From contig JANQLU010000049.1 of assembly GCA_028280445.1 (NCBI GenBank), forward strand, positions 1-40,059: 40,059 nucleotides of DNA, read 5' to 3'. Under the pieces are notes generated by a model. The model was not told where the DNA came from. It saw nothing but the letters and a program-made list of their open reading frames with translations, and did not search any database. Position 1 is the stretch's first letter. Every line of letters begins with the position of its first letter. The translations under genes were made by a program, and so were the position numbers. This document shows, in pieces, positions 30,666-38,803 of the stretch. Source of the DNA: Pirellulaceae bacterium. Lineage in GTDB: Bacteria > Planctomycetota > Planctomycetia > Pirellulales > Pirellulaceae.

Positions 30666-31949
30666 TCAAACAATCTTCAAAAGCGCATAATTCTTTTTAC
30701 CACGTCGAAGCACGATAATCGTTTCGCTGGCAAGATCCGCTAGCGTCAAACGATAATCGACCGATTCGCAGCGCCGGTTATTAATATAGGCACCGCCTTC
30801 CTGAACCGCGCGCCGCGCTTTACCTTTGCTATCACACAACTCGCACATCACCAATGCATCGACGATTCCCAGCCCATCGTTTTCCAAAACATCTCGCGCA
30901 ATTTGAAAGCTGGGAACATCATCAGAAACTTGATCTAACACGGCATCGGTAACCGAATCGATCTCACCCCCACCAAAAAAAATGCTGGTGGCCTTGATGA
31001 CGCGTTGGCGTTGGTCTGGACCATGAACCATCTCGGTCATACTCTCTGCCAAACGTTTTTGGCTTTCTCGTTGCCCTGGATTTGATTGCCGCGACTGATC
31101 GAGCGCCTCGATTTCCTCGCGATCCAACTCCGTCAGAAAACGCAAGCATTTACCGACATCTTCATCGGCGATATTCAACCAGTATTGGTAAAATTTGTAT
31201 GGACTCGTTTTATCCGCGTCGAGCCAAATCGTACCGGTCTCGGTTTTGCCCATCTTGCCGCCGTCGGCTTTCGTCAACAACGGACATGTCAAACCATAAA
31301 CTTTGGCCTGATGCATTCGTCGAGCCAGATCGACACCAGCAGTGATGTTTCCCCATTGATCGCTACCGCCAACTTGTAATTCACATTGGTGGTGTTGATT
31401 CAAGTAGACAAAATCATAAGCTTGCAGAAGCATGTAGCTGAATTCGGTGTAGCTCAACCCCGCCTCGCCTTCCAAGCGGTTTTTGACCGACTCTTTGGTC
31501 ATCATGACATTGACCGGAAAATGCTTGCCGACATCTCGTAAAAAATCGGTGTATGAAAACGTACCGACCCAATCGAGGTTGTTTACCAACAACGCACTGG
31601 ACTGGCCACAATCAAAATCCAGAAAGTAGCGCATTTGTTTCTCGATCCCGGCCAGATTCGCCTCAAGCATTTCCTTGGTCTGCAAGTTTCGTTCGGCACT
31701 TTTCCCACTTGGATCGCCAATCATACCTGTCGCTCCACCGGCTACGGCAATCGGCCGATGGCCAGCGATTTGAAAACGGCGCAACATCAACAAAGGCATC
31801 AAACTGCCGACATGCAAACTATCTGCGGTGGGATCAAAACCGGCGTACACTGTGCGTGGTTTTTCCAATAGCCAACCGCCCAAATTTTCTTCGTCAGTCG
31901 ACTGGTAAACCAGTCCGCGCCACGTCAATTCAGAAATAATGTCTTGCAT
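30666..31949 (-). CDS. tyrS: tyrosyl-tRNA synthetase
   Basis: A 427-residue class I enzyme that charges tRNA-Tyr with tyrosine in the cytoplasm. The ATG at 31949 is preferred to the TTG three bases upstream; AGG lies about 10 bases before it. The HIGH-type motif is HVGS (residues 46-49), following YAGFDPTADSL. The tyrosine pocket is visible as QAYDFVYL and QVGGSDQWGN. The KMSKS-type loop is KMGKT (232-236), a usual bacterial variant. The C-terminal S4-like RNA-binding domain is present (KARRAVQEGGAYINNRR). The length is normal for bacterial TyrRS. It stands alone with no obvious operon partner. Assignment is firm. Confidence 0.97.
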   Translation of the reverse strand: MQDIISELTWRGLVYQSTDEENLGGWLLEKPRTVYAGFDPTADSLHVGSLMPLLMLRRFQIAGHRPIAVAGGATGMIGDPSGKSAERNLQTKEMLEANLAGIEKQMRYFLDFDCGQSSALLVNNLDWVGTFSYTDFLRDVGKHFPVNVMMTKESVKNRLEGEAGLSYTEFSYMLLQAYDFVYLNQHHQCELQVGGSDQWGNITAGVDLARRMHQAKVYGLTCPLLTKADGGKMGKTETGTIWLDADKTSPYKFYQYWLNIADEDVGKCLRFLTELDREEIEALDQSRQSNPGQRESQKRLAESMTEMVHGPDQRQRVIKATSIFFGGGEIDSVTDAVLDQVSDDVPSFQIARDVLENDGLGIVDALVMCELCDSKGKARRAVQEGGAYINNRRCESVDYRLTLADLASETIIVLRRGKKNYALLKIV

Positions 31950-32140
31950 CAAAAATTTGCCTGAGAATATTTGTCGAACTGATTAAGTTTTATGTCAAAT
32001 CGCGCATTTTAAAAAGGTCCTACAAACAAGTGCACTACCGGGCGTCACAGGTTCACTTGGGCATCGATCGGTTTCATTAGTCAGGTGAAATTGTGTTAAG
32101 ATGATCGGACAAAAATCAACTCGACGAAATCAAACTTGCT

Positions 32141-33124
32141 TTGACTGAACGACGCCAGAAATTTGCTAACCTCGGACCCGGACTGTGTTTTGCATCGCCT
32201 TGGGTGGTTGGTTTTGTGTTGCTGATTGTGTTTCCGTTTCTGGCGAGTTTGTACTGGAGTTTTTGCCAATACGACATGGTCAATCCACCGCGCTTGGTGG
32301 GAACGGAAAATTACCAACGTCTGTTTCGCGAATTGAAAACAGGCGAAGGATTTGGGAAAGCGGTTTTCAATACGGCATACTTCGCGGTGTTTTCTGTCCC
32401 GCTGTCGATCGCGCTGGGGCTGATCCTGGCCAAATTTCTATCGTGGAAAATTCGCGGGCAGGCAATCTATCGCACGATTTTTTTTCTACCGTCAATCATT
32501 CCTGTGGTCGCGGCCAGTATTTTATGGATCTGGCTACTCGATCCTCAGGACGGAATGATCAACTATTTATTGTCGTTCATCGGTTTGGGCCAACAAAACT
32601 GGTTGAATCAATCGCGAGAAGCGATTTCTGTCGACAATGTAAAACAGATCGGCCAGTCCATTCAGACGGGCGGGCCGCTGCGCGTTTTCGGTTCCAAAGA
32701 CGGTTTGGTTTTGATCTCGCTATGGGGCGTGGGAAACTGGATTGTAATTTATCTTGCCGCACTGCGTGACGTTCCTCACCACTTGTACGAAGCGGCGGAT
32801 ATCGAAGGGCTGGGTGGATTGAGAAAATTTTGGCATATCACCATTCCCATGCTATCGCCTGTTATTTTTTTCAATCTCGTCATGGGGTTAATTAAAAGCG
32901 TTCAAACATTTACATCGATTTACATTATTTCCGAAGGCACTGGCGCCCCCAACGAATCGTTGCTGGTCATTTCACTGCATTTGTTTGTTAGCGCGTTTTC
33001 GGATTTGGACATGGGTTACGCCTCGGCCATCGCGTGGCTGATGTTTTTGGGATTGGCGATTTGTACGGTGCTGTTGTTTCGAACGTCGCGTTACTGGGTT
33101 CACTATCGAGCGGGGTCAGTGTGA
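32141..33124 (+). CDS. ABC sugar-type permease, MalF/UgpA-like
   Basis: A 327-residue inner-membrane permease of the carbohydrate uptake (CUT1) family, with about six membrane segments starting PWVVGFVLLIVFPFLASLYW. The cytoplasmic EAA loop that contacts the ATPase is clear (YEAADIEGLGGLRKFWHITIPMLSP). The start is TTG at 32141 with no evident ribosome site, so it is less certain. About 60 residues between the third and fourth segments (NWLNQSREAISVDN...GSKDGLVL) form an extra extracytoplasmic loop. Its stop overlaps the start of the binding-protein gene by four bases (GTGA), so translation is probably coupled. Substrate cannot be told from sequence. Confidence 0.92.
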   Translation: MTERRQKFANLGPGLCFASPWVVGFVLLIVFPFLASLYWSFCQYDMVNPPRLVGTENYQRLFRELKTGEGFGKAVFNTAYFAVFSVPLSIALGLILAKFLSWKIRGQAIYRTIFFLPSIIPVVAASILWIWLLDPQDGMINYLLSFIGLGQQNWLNQSREAISVDNVKQIGQSIQTGGPLRVFGSKDGLVLISLWGVGNWIVIYLAALRDVPHHLYEAADIEGLGGLRKFWHITIPMLSPVIFFNLVMGLIKSVQTFTSIYIISEGTGAPNESLLVISLHLFVSAFSDLDMGYASAIAWLMFLGLAICTVLLFRTSRYWVHYRAGSV

Positions 33125-34497
33125 AAAACCGGTTCGTATCAATCGTTTGCATGTCGGTCTCGATCAGTGCGATTCTGATCAGCACGTTGAGCTGCAAAAA
33201 AATGGATGACATCGCCTCCCGCGAGGAAGTCGTGTTCTGGCATTTTTGGGGCGGCAAAGATCGTGATGTTGTCGACGATGTGGTGAAGCGGTTTAACGCC
33301 TCCCAAGACAAGTATTTTGTTCGCGCGATCGCGATGCCGGGAAACAACCTGGATACCAAATTGTTTCTCTCGATCGCTGGTGGTGATCCACCGGACCTGG
33401 TCAATCAAGACGACCCGATTGTGGCCGACTGGGCTTACCGGGGAATCATTACACCGTTTGACGAATTTGTTGATGCGACGGAACTGAAACGCGTGAATCA
33501 GACGTTGTTTCCAGCAGCTCAAAAACTGGGCCAGTTTGACGGCCAGACTTTTGCCGTTGCCAACGGCTTGGATATTCGAGCGTTGATTTACAACAAGTCG
33601 TTCCTGGCTGAACGTAACTTGACCGCGCCCCAAACGCTCGAACAATTCGACCAGGTTTGCAAACAGATTTCTCCACCGGGAAACGAACCACGGGATTTCT
33701 ATGCCTACCTGCCGGATTCTCGACGGTTGTGGACTTGGGGGTTCGTTCATGGCGGTCGTTTCTTGTCGGGTGACGACGTTCAATTGAATGACGCATCGAT
33801 TGTGGCTGCGCTTCGATGGATGAAACAATTTAGCGCTTGGTATGGTCCCGACCAAATTGCCGCGTTTCGTCGCGGAGACCAGTCGCTGCCCGGTAAAACA
33901 TTTCCTTTATTGCCGGTCAACGATCAGGACCAGCATGGACGTTACATTTTCACATTGGCAGGACAATGGAATACGCGCGATGTTGTCGACTTCATCAATC
34001 GCCGAAAACAAAAACAACTGCCGCATCCCGAATTCGGCGTTTGTCCGTTGCCTGTTCCTGCAGGTGGCCGCCAACACGCCGGTTGGGTCAACGGCAATAT
34101 TTTTGTGATTCCGCGAGGAGCCAAATCAAAAACCGGTGCATGGGAGTTCATCAAATTTTGGATCGGCGAAACCAATGCCAATGATGCTGCACGGACTTGC
34201 GCCGCGGGAGGCTGGATTCCGGTTTCTCGACAGGTTGTTGCTGAGCCGTATTTTCAAAAATTTCTCGCCGACAACCCGTTGTTTCGCCGCTATGTCGAAT
34301 TGGCCCAAAGTGAAAATCAATTTACCTACCCGATGGTTCCTGGTGCCACTTTTTTTGTTCGCAAAGTCAACGCGATGACTGAAAAAGTGTTCCTGCAACC
34401 CAATGCGCCAGTTGAACCGGAAATTGATGCCACACGGCAACTCATTCAAAATCAGATTTCTCGAATCCGGCAGCAATACCGAAAGGATTTGCCATGA
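33121..34497 (+). CDS. ABC sugar-type extracellular binding lipoprotein
   Basis: A 458-residue solute-binding protein of the extracellular family 1 type. The start is the GTG at 33121, which overlaps the permease stop (GTGA). The longer frame from 33034 would run through the permease gene. The signal peptide ends in a lipobox (ILISTLSC, Cys near residue 23). Family features are present: FWHFWGGKDRDVVDDVVKRFNAS at the first strand, NLDTKLFLSIAGGDPPDLV, and a C-terminal GAWEFIKFWIG. It captures substrate outside the membrane and hands it to the two permeases. It is encoded between them rather than first, which is less common for such operons. Downstream, ATGA overlaps the second permease. Confidence 0.92.
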   Translation: MKNRFVSIVCMSVSISAILISTLSCKKMDDIASREEVVFWHFWGGKDRDVVDDVVKRFNASQDKYFVRAIAMPGNNLDTKLFLSIAGGDPPDLVNQDDPIVADWAYRGIITPFDEFVDATELKRVNQTLFPAAQKLGQFDGQTFAVANGLDIRALIYNKSFLAERNLTAPQTLEQFDQVCKQISPPGNEPRDFYAYLPDSRRLWTWGFVHGGRFLSGDDVQLNDASIVAALRWMKQFSAWYGPDQIAAFRRGDQSLPGKTFPLLPVNDQDQHGRYIFTLAGQWNTRDVVDFINRRKQKQLPHPEFGVCPLPVPAGGRQHAGWVNGNIFVIPRGAKSKTGAWEFIKFWIGETNANDAARTCAAGGWIPVSRQVVAEPYFQKFLADNPLFRRYVELAQSENQFTYPMVPGATFFVRKVNAMTEKVFLQPNAPVEPEIDATRQLIQNQISRIRQQYRKDLP

Positions 34498-35312
34498 GAT
34501 TCGAAAACATCGGACGACATTTGATTTTGATTTCGCTGGCGGCCCTGTTTTCCATTCCGCTACTTGTGCTGTTCAGCGGTTCGCTCAAAAGCAAAGAGCA
34601 GCTCACGCGAGATCCGTATTCGCTGGTCAGCGATGAAGTGCATTTTTCAAACTACCACGATGCCGTAGCCGCGATGCCGTTTTGGCAATACACGCTGAAT
34701 TCTCTCACGTTGTGTATTGGGTGTGTGATTGGCACAACGCTTTCGTGTGCCCTGATCGCGTTTTCACTTTCAAAAATCCGCTGGCCTGGACGCACTGTGT
34801 TGTGGTGGACGGTGATCATTGCGCTATTGCTGCCATGGCACGTGACAATGATTCCTCGTTTTTTGATCATCAGCAAACTGGGACTTTACAACACATTGTG
34901 GGCGATCATCTTGCCGACCTTTTTAGGCGAAGCATTTTTTATTTTCTTGTTACGGCAGTTTTTCATTTCGATTCCCGACGAGTTGTTCGAAGCGGCTCAG
35001 ATCGATGGCATGAGTTTCTGGCAGATGTTTTCACGCATCGCTGTTCCGCTGTCGATTCCCGCGATGGCAACCGTGGCGTTGTTCAAATTCATTGAGGTTT
35101 GGAATGATTTTGGCAGCCCGCTGCTCTACTTGAACGATCCACAAAAATTCCCGTTGGCATATGGGTTGGAACGATTCGTTAGCTCTTATGCCGATCAAAC
35201 GCACCTTCTCCTCGCGGCAGCGGTTCTGTTTACGCTACCAATTATCATTTTGTTTTTTCTGGCACAAAAAACATTTGTTCAAGGGATTTCAACTTCCGGC
35301 ATCAAGGGTTAG
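34494..35312 (+). CDS. ABC sugar-type permease, MalG/UgpE-like
   Basis: A 272-residue inner-membrane permease of the CUT1 family and the partner of the permease at 32141. It starts inside the previous stop (ATGA). The EAA loop reads FEAAQIDGMSFWQMFSRIAVPLSIPA, and the N-terminal FSGSLKSKEQL and C-terminal QKTFVQGISTSGIKG are typical. No ATP-binding gene follows. The complex must use an ATPase encoded elsewhere, as with shared MsmK/UgpC-type subunits in other bacteria. The next gene, lysC, is 97 bp away and probably belongs to a different unit. Confidence 0.93.
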   Translation: MRFENIGRHLILISLAALFSIPLLVLFSGSLKSKEQLTRDPYSLVSDEVHFSNYHDAVAAMPFWQYTLNSLTLCIGCVIGTTLSCALIAFSLSKIRWPGRTVLWWTVIIALLLPWHVTMIPRFLIISKLGLYNTLWAIILPTFLGEAFFIFLLRQFFISIPDELFEAAQIDGMSFWQMFSRIAVPLSIPAMATVALFKFIEVWNDFGSPLLYLNDPQKFPLAYGLERFVSSYADQTHLLLAAAVLFTLPIIILFFLAQKTFVQGISTSGIKG

Positions 35313-35409
35313 TACGTGCCGCACACTCTGTTTGGCCCCCTTCGAAGTCACTTTCAAATTCAATAAACTGGCGAGTTTTCCCAACCGCCTCTCACCATCG
35401 GTTATTTCC

Positions 35410-37185
35410 ATGTCAATCATTGTTCAAAAATTCGGTGGAACCAGTGTCGCCGACAGCGACCGGATCCTGGCGGCGGCCAGAAAAGCGGTACGCGCGCAGC
35501 AAAACGGGAAACAGGTCGTGATGGTTGTCAGCGCGATGGGCAAAAACACCGATCACCTGATCGAACTGGCCTCGCAGGTCAATGCGGATCCTCCAGCCCG
35601 AGAAATGGATATGCTGTTGTCCACCGGCGAACAGGTCAGTGTCGCATTGATGGCGATGGCGATCGACTCGATGGGGCACAAAGCGGTTAGTTTAACCGGG
35701 GGTCAAATCGGAATCCGGACGGACAGCTCACACACCAAGGCAAGAATCCAGTCGATTTCGACCGAGCGATTGCAGCGTCTTTTGGAAGACGGCAATATTG
35801 TGATCGCGGCAGGTTTCCAGGGCATCGACGAAGACTACAACATCACAACCCTGGGACGTGGGGGCAGCGATACAACGGCGGTGGCGCTAGCAGCCGTATT
35901 ACAAGCCGAAGCGTGCGAAATTTATACCGACGTCGATGGAGTTTATACGACTGACCCTCGCATCCTGCCGGAAGCGCGGCTGGTACACCAGGTCAGCTAC
36001 GACGAAATGCTGGAACTGGCCAGCTTGGGTGCCGGCGTGATGCATAGCCGTAGTATTGAATTTGCGAAAAAATTCAGTGTTCCGATTCATGTTCGCAACA
36101 GCATGACCGACTCCACCGGCTCGATTATTTGGCAAGAACCGGAGTCTGAAAACGCGGCGGTCTCAGGCGCAGCGCTGACCCGCGACGAAGCGCGAATTAC
36201 GTTGACCAGCCTTCCAGAACAAGCTCAGGTAGTCGAAGAAATTTTCGACGCGGTTTCCAATCGCAAAGTCACCGTTGATATGATCGTGCAAAACATTGCC
36301 ACCGACGGCAGTGTTGATTTGTCGTTCACCGTTCCCGAAGCGGAGATGTCAGTCACGTGTGAAGCGATTCAGCCGATTTTGAAAACATACAATGCCCGCA
36401 TCCGCGATATCGACGGACAGGTTTCCAAAATCTCGATTGTCGGTGCCGGAATGGCCAACCAGGTCGGGGTTGCTCAGCAAATGTTTTCGGCGCTGGCCAA
36501 CGATGATATTCCGATTCAATTGATTACGACCAGCGAAATCAAACTTTCGGTGCTGGTACCACGCAGCAAGTCACTGGATGCGTTACGTTTGGTTCATTCC
36601 TGTTTTGGATTGGAACAGACGCCACAGTGCCTGACCCAAACGGATCCCAAGCGGGATGAAAATGTCGACGCAGTTCAGGTGGTTGATCGTTTGCGTGAAG
36701 TGGGAATCGAAGGTTTGGTCATCGATGAAATACAAGTCGATGTTAGTCAAGCCAGCATCACGATCAATCGTGTTCCCAATCGAGCCGAAGCCATCGCCAA
36801 ATTATTCGAACAACTCGCTGACGGCGGTGTATTCATTGACATGATCGTCGAAGGGTACGAAGACCAATCTCTCAGCGATATCTCGTTTACGATTCCCAAA
36901 ACACAGTTGGAGAAAGCGATCAGCATTTCAAACGAATATCGAGAGCAATTTTCCTGCGGCGAAATCAACATCATTGATTCCATCGCCAAACTTTCGGTTT
37001 CTGGAATCGGGTTGCGCAGTCACACGGGTGTCGCGGTAAAAACATTTCACGCGTTAGCAGCGGCCGACATTCCATTGGTCATGATCAACACGAGTGAAAT
37101 TCGAGTCAACGTCGTCGTACCAGGCGAACACGCTGAAAAAGCGAAATTGCAGATCGAAAAAGAGTTCGAAGAAAACCAAATTTAG
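35410..37185 (+). CDS. lysC: aspartate kinase with four ACT domains
   Basis: A 591-residue enzyme that phosphorylates aspartate, the first step towards lysine, threonine and methionine. The ATG at 35410 is chosen because the enzyme's N-terminus follows at once (IIVQKFGGTSVAD); the open frame extends upstream into the permease gene but lacks homology there. Active-site motifs are intact: KFGGTS (7-12), the RGGSDTTA loop and TDVDGVYTTDPR. After the kinase domain come two ACT pairs (about 270-410 and 440-590), each with the regulatory core (ISIVGAGMANQVGVAQQMF; LSVSGIGLRSHTGVAVKTF). Most bacterial enzymes have one pair and about 400-450 residues; a four-ACT form is known from cyanobacteria. Lysine or threonine inhibition is likely. 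A small palindrome begins at its stop codon. Confidence 0.96.
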   Translation: MSIIVQKFGGTSVADSDRILAAARKAVRAQQNGKQVVMVVSAMGKNTDHLIELASQVNADPPAREMDMLLSTGEQVSVALMAMAIDSMGHKAVSLTGGQIGIRTDSSHTKARIQSISTERLQRLLEDGNIVIAAGFQGIDEDYNITTLGRGGSDTTAVALAAVLQAEACEIYTDVDGVYTTDPRILPEARLVHQVSYDEMLELASLGAGVMHSRSIEFAKKFSVPIHVRNSMTDSTGSIIWQEPESENAAVSGAALTRDEARITLTSLPEQAQVVEEIFDAVSNRKVTVDMIVQNIATDGSVDLSFTVPEAEMSVTCEAIQPILKTYNARIRDIDGQVSKISIVGAGMANQVGVAQQMFSALANDDIPIQLITTSEIKLSVLVPRSKSLDALRLVHSCFGLEQTPQCLTQTDPKRDENVDAVQVVDRLREVGIEGLVIDEIQVDVSQASITINRVPNRAEAIAKLFEQLADGGVFIDMIVEGYEDQSLSDISFTIPKTQLEKAISISNEYREQFSCGEINIIDSIAKLSVSGIGLRSHTGVAVKTFHALAAADIPLVMINTSEIRVNVVVPGEHAEKAKLQIEKEFEENQI

Positions 37186-37243
37186 TAGTGCCGGTTTCCA
37201 CCGGCCATTCTATCAAAAACGTCCCGTGGAAACCGGTCCTACT
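37184..37243. repeat. small palindrome overlapping the lysC stop codon
   Basis: Left arm 37184-37204 (AGTAGTGCCGGTTTCCACC...) and right arm 37223-37243 match in reverse complement at 18 of 21 positions. The first two bases of the element belong to the lysC TAG stop. A single related arm lies at 185-205 and a fragment (AACCGGTCCTAC) at 37368-37379. Confidence 0.75.
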
Positions 37244-37259
37244 TTCATTGGGCGAGATC

Positions 37260-37360
37260 CGGGAGGGCGAGGCTCCTGCCGAGCCGTGGACAACCAGGCG
37301 TTGCGGATAGGTTCACGCAGAAGCGCTGAAACGCAGATGCCGCTCACAAGATCGGGCTCA
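37260..37360. repeat. palindromic repeat element, copy 4 (decayed)
   Basis: The left arm 37260-37285 is intact. The right half is reduced to GCCGCTCACAAGATCGGGCTC, which aligns with the inner and outer right arms of copy 2 (GCCGCTCACAGAATCCGGCTC) but breaks off before the final arm. It abuts the other repeat family on both sides, a small cluster of repeats. Confidence 0.75.
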
Positions 37361-37378
37361 GAACAGAACCGGTCCTAC

Positions 37379-37411
37379 AAAAAAAGCCGCTCGAATGAGA
37401 GCGGCTTTGAA
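37379..37411 (-). terminator. rho-independent terminator of the PEP-CTERM gene
   Basis: AAAGCCGCTC and GAGCGGCTTT make a 10-bp stem around a six-base loop. On the minus strand it is followed by seven T, so it mainly serves the gene stopping at 37440. On the plus strand the trailing T run is weaker. Confidence 0.8.
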
Positions 37412-37439
37412 TATTTTCGTTTGTTTGATCTGCGATCGT

Positions 37440-38456
37440 TTATTTGCGTCGGCGATAAAGGCCCAGTCCACAAACTCCAACGATACCAATCAGGACCATA
37501 GAACTCGGTTCTGGAACCGATGAAATTCCGCCTTGGCTACGAAGAAATCCTCCTCCTGGGGGGGGACCTGGATTTTTGGGACCGTTTCGTCCGCGTCGTC
37601 GACCACCGATACGACCGTCACCGCCAGTGGGTTCAAAGAATAATTCGCCAGAAACCCAGGTAACGAATCCCATATCATGAGCAAATTCCAACATGGTTTT
37701 GCTCAACAGGATTTCATCAAAAAAATTCACACCACCGAAAAACCCGATCATGATATCGTCACTGGTACGATTGGTGCCTGGAATCGGAATATCTAAGTAG
37801 GCCGGGTCCAAGCTATCCGGATGGACACCCGCAGTACCGCCGCCTCCTAGTTTTTCCAGTGTTGCGAAAGTAGCAAATGGGTTGTTCGTTGCTTCTCGAT
37901 ATGCTGCCAATGCTCGTGGGCTGACAATACCCGGACTGCCGTTGTCGATATCTGGATCGGTCAAAGCCATCGGTTCAGCGATTTCAGGAATCACATATCC
38001 AATAACATGTCCGATCTCATGAACCATGACAGCAAGGATATCCAAGTTTGACATGACTTCGAAATCTTCTGCATCTCCGGTGAATTCACCACCTTGTGAC
38101 AGCACGATCGTTTGACCGTATTTCGACGGTCCGCGGTAGGTCAAGAAATCTGTGGCGTTAGCACCACCGAGAATCCCGCCAACACCATCGATGTTCTGTA
38201 CAATAACATCGACGTCGATTTTCTTTAATCGATCCAAAACAGGTCCGGGCAAATTGCGATTCCAACCTGCAATTTGATCATTCCACCATTGACCGGCCAT
38301 TAGAGCGATTGGAGCGTAGCGTCCATCCATATCGCTACCGCCGACGAAATTAATATTAATAATGTCTGCTGATGCGTTTTCAGCGGCCTGATTGAGGCCA
38401 AATAGCCCGCAGATAGCGAGCAAGGCAACCACCATATTCCTGTGGAAGTATTTCAC
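37440..38456 (-). CDS. PEP-CTERM protein with a zincin-like HEIGH motif
   Basis: A 338-residue exported protein starting at GTG 38456, with GGGAG 7 bases upstream. Residues 1-30 are a signal peptide (NMVVALLAICGLFGL...ENASA). Residues about 40-260 resemble a matrixin-like metalloprotease: VMVHEIGHVIGYVI gives His146, Glu147 and His150, but the residue where the third zinc His is expected (HExxHxxGxxH) is Ile156. The enzyme may be inactive or use another ligand. The C-terminus (314-338) is a textbook PEP-CTERM sorting signal: VPEPSS, a hydrophobic helix and YRRRK, cut by an exosortase. Before it is a Gly/Arg/Pro-rich linker (GGRRRGRNGPKNPGPPPGGG). It is probably secreted or held at the cell surface. 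No exosortase gene is in the window. Confidence 0.88.
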   Translation of the reverse strand: MKYFHRNMVVALLAICGLFGLNQAAENASADIININFVGGSDMDGRYAPIALMAGQWWNDQIAGWNRNLPGPVLDRLKKIDVDVIVQNIDGVGGILGGANATDFLTYRGPSKYGQTIVLSQGGEFTGDAEDFEVMSNLDILAVMVHEIGHVIGYVIPEIAEPMALTDPDIDNGSPGIVSPRALAAYREATNNPFATFATLEKLGGGGTAGVHPDSLDPAYLDIPIPGTNRTSDDIMIGFFGGVNFFDEILLSKTMLEFAHDMGFVTWVSGELFFEPTGGDGRIGGRRRGRNGPKNPGPPPGGGFLRSQGGISSVPEPSSMVLIGIVGVCGLGLYRRRK

Positions 38457-38803
38457 TAGGTTTCTCCCTTTAAAAAACCGCTTCCAGTTTCGACAAGAAA
38501 CTAAATACAGCTATAAGCTTTCTCTGTTCTCAAAACCAGATTAATTCGATTTTGAAATTCTTACAATCTATAAATTCCACCTAATCGCGTGAAAATAGAC
38601 AATTTTTGAGATTTTCAGACGGTAAAAGGTTCCGGAAATAAGCTGGAATTTTGAGAATTCCCGATATGTTCGTCAAATTTTGACTTTCTTATTCAACCTG
38701 TACAGACGTGTTACCCGATATAACCTTTGCGACGAGTCCACAGCCGACGACTGGGGATGGTGTGGCATATTACAAACCTCGAAAAGGTACGGGAAATCGA
38801 CAC
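38457..38803. other. 347-bp AT-rich divergent intergenic region
   Basis: This is the control region between the PEP-CTERM gene (minus) and the barrel gene (plus). It is AT-rich and contains a perfect inverted repeat, GGAATT-TTGAG-AATTCC, at 38645-38661, shaped like a small operator, about 140 bases before the plus-strand start. I cannot fix the promoters. Confidence 0.5.

Noticed and set aside
33034..33120. Longer N-terminus for the ABC binding protein
   Set aside because: It lies within the permease gene and places 29 residues before the lipoprotein signal; the GTG at 33121 overlaps the permease stop in the usual coupled way.
35161..35409. Extension of LysC upstream of 35410
   Set aside because: It overlaps the permease gene in another frame, and the kinase motif begins directly after the ATG at 35410.
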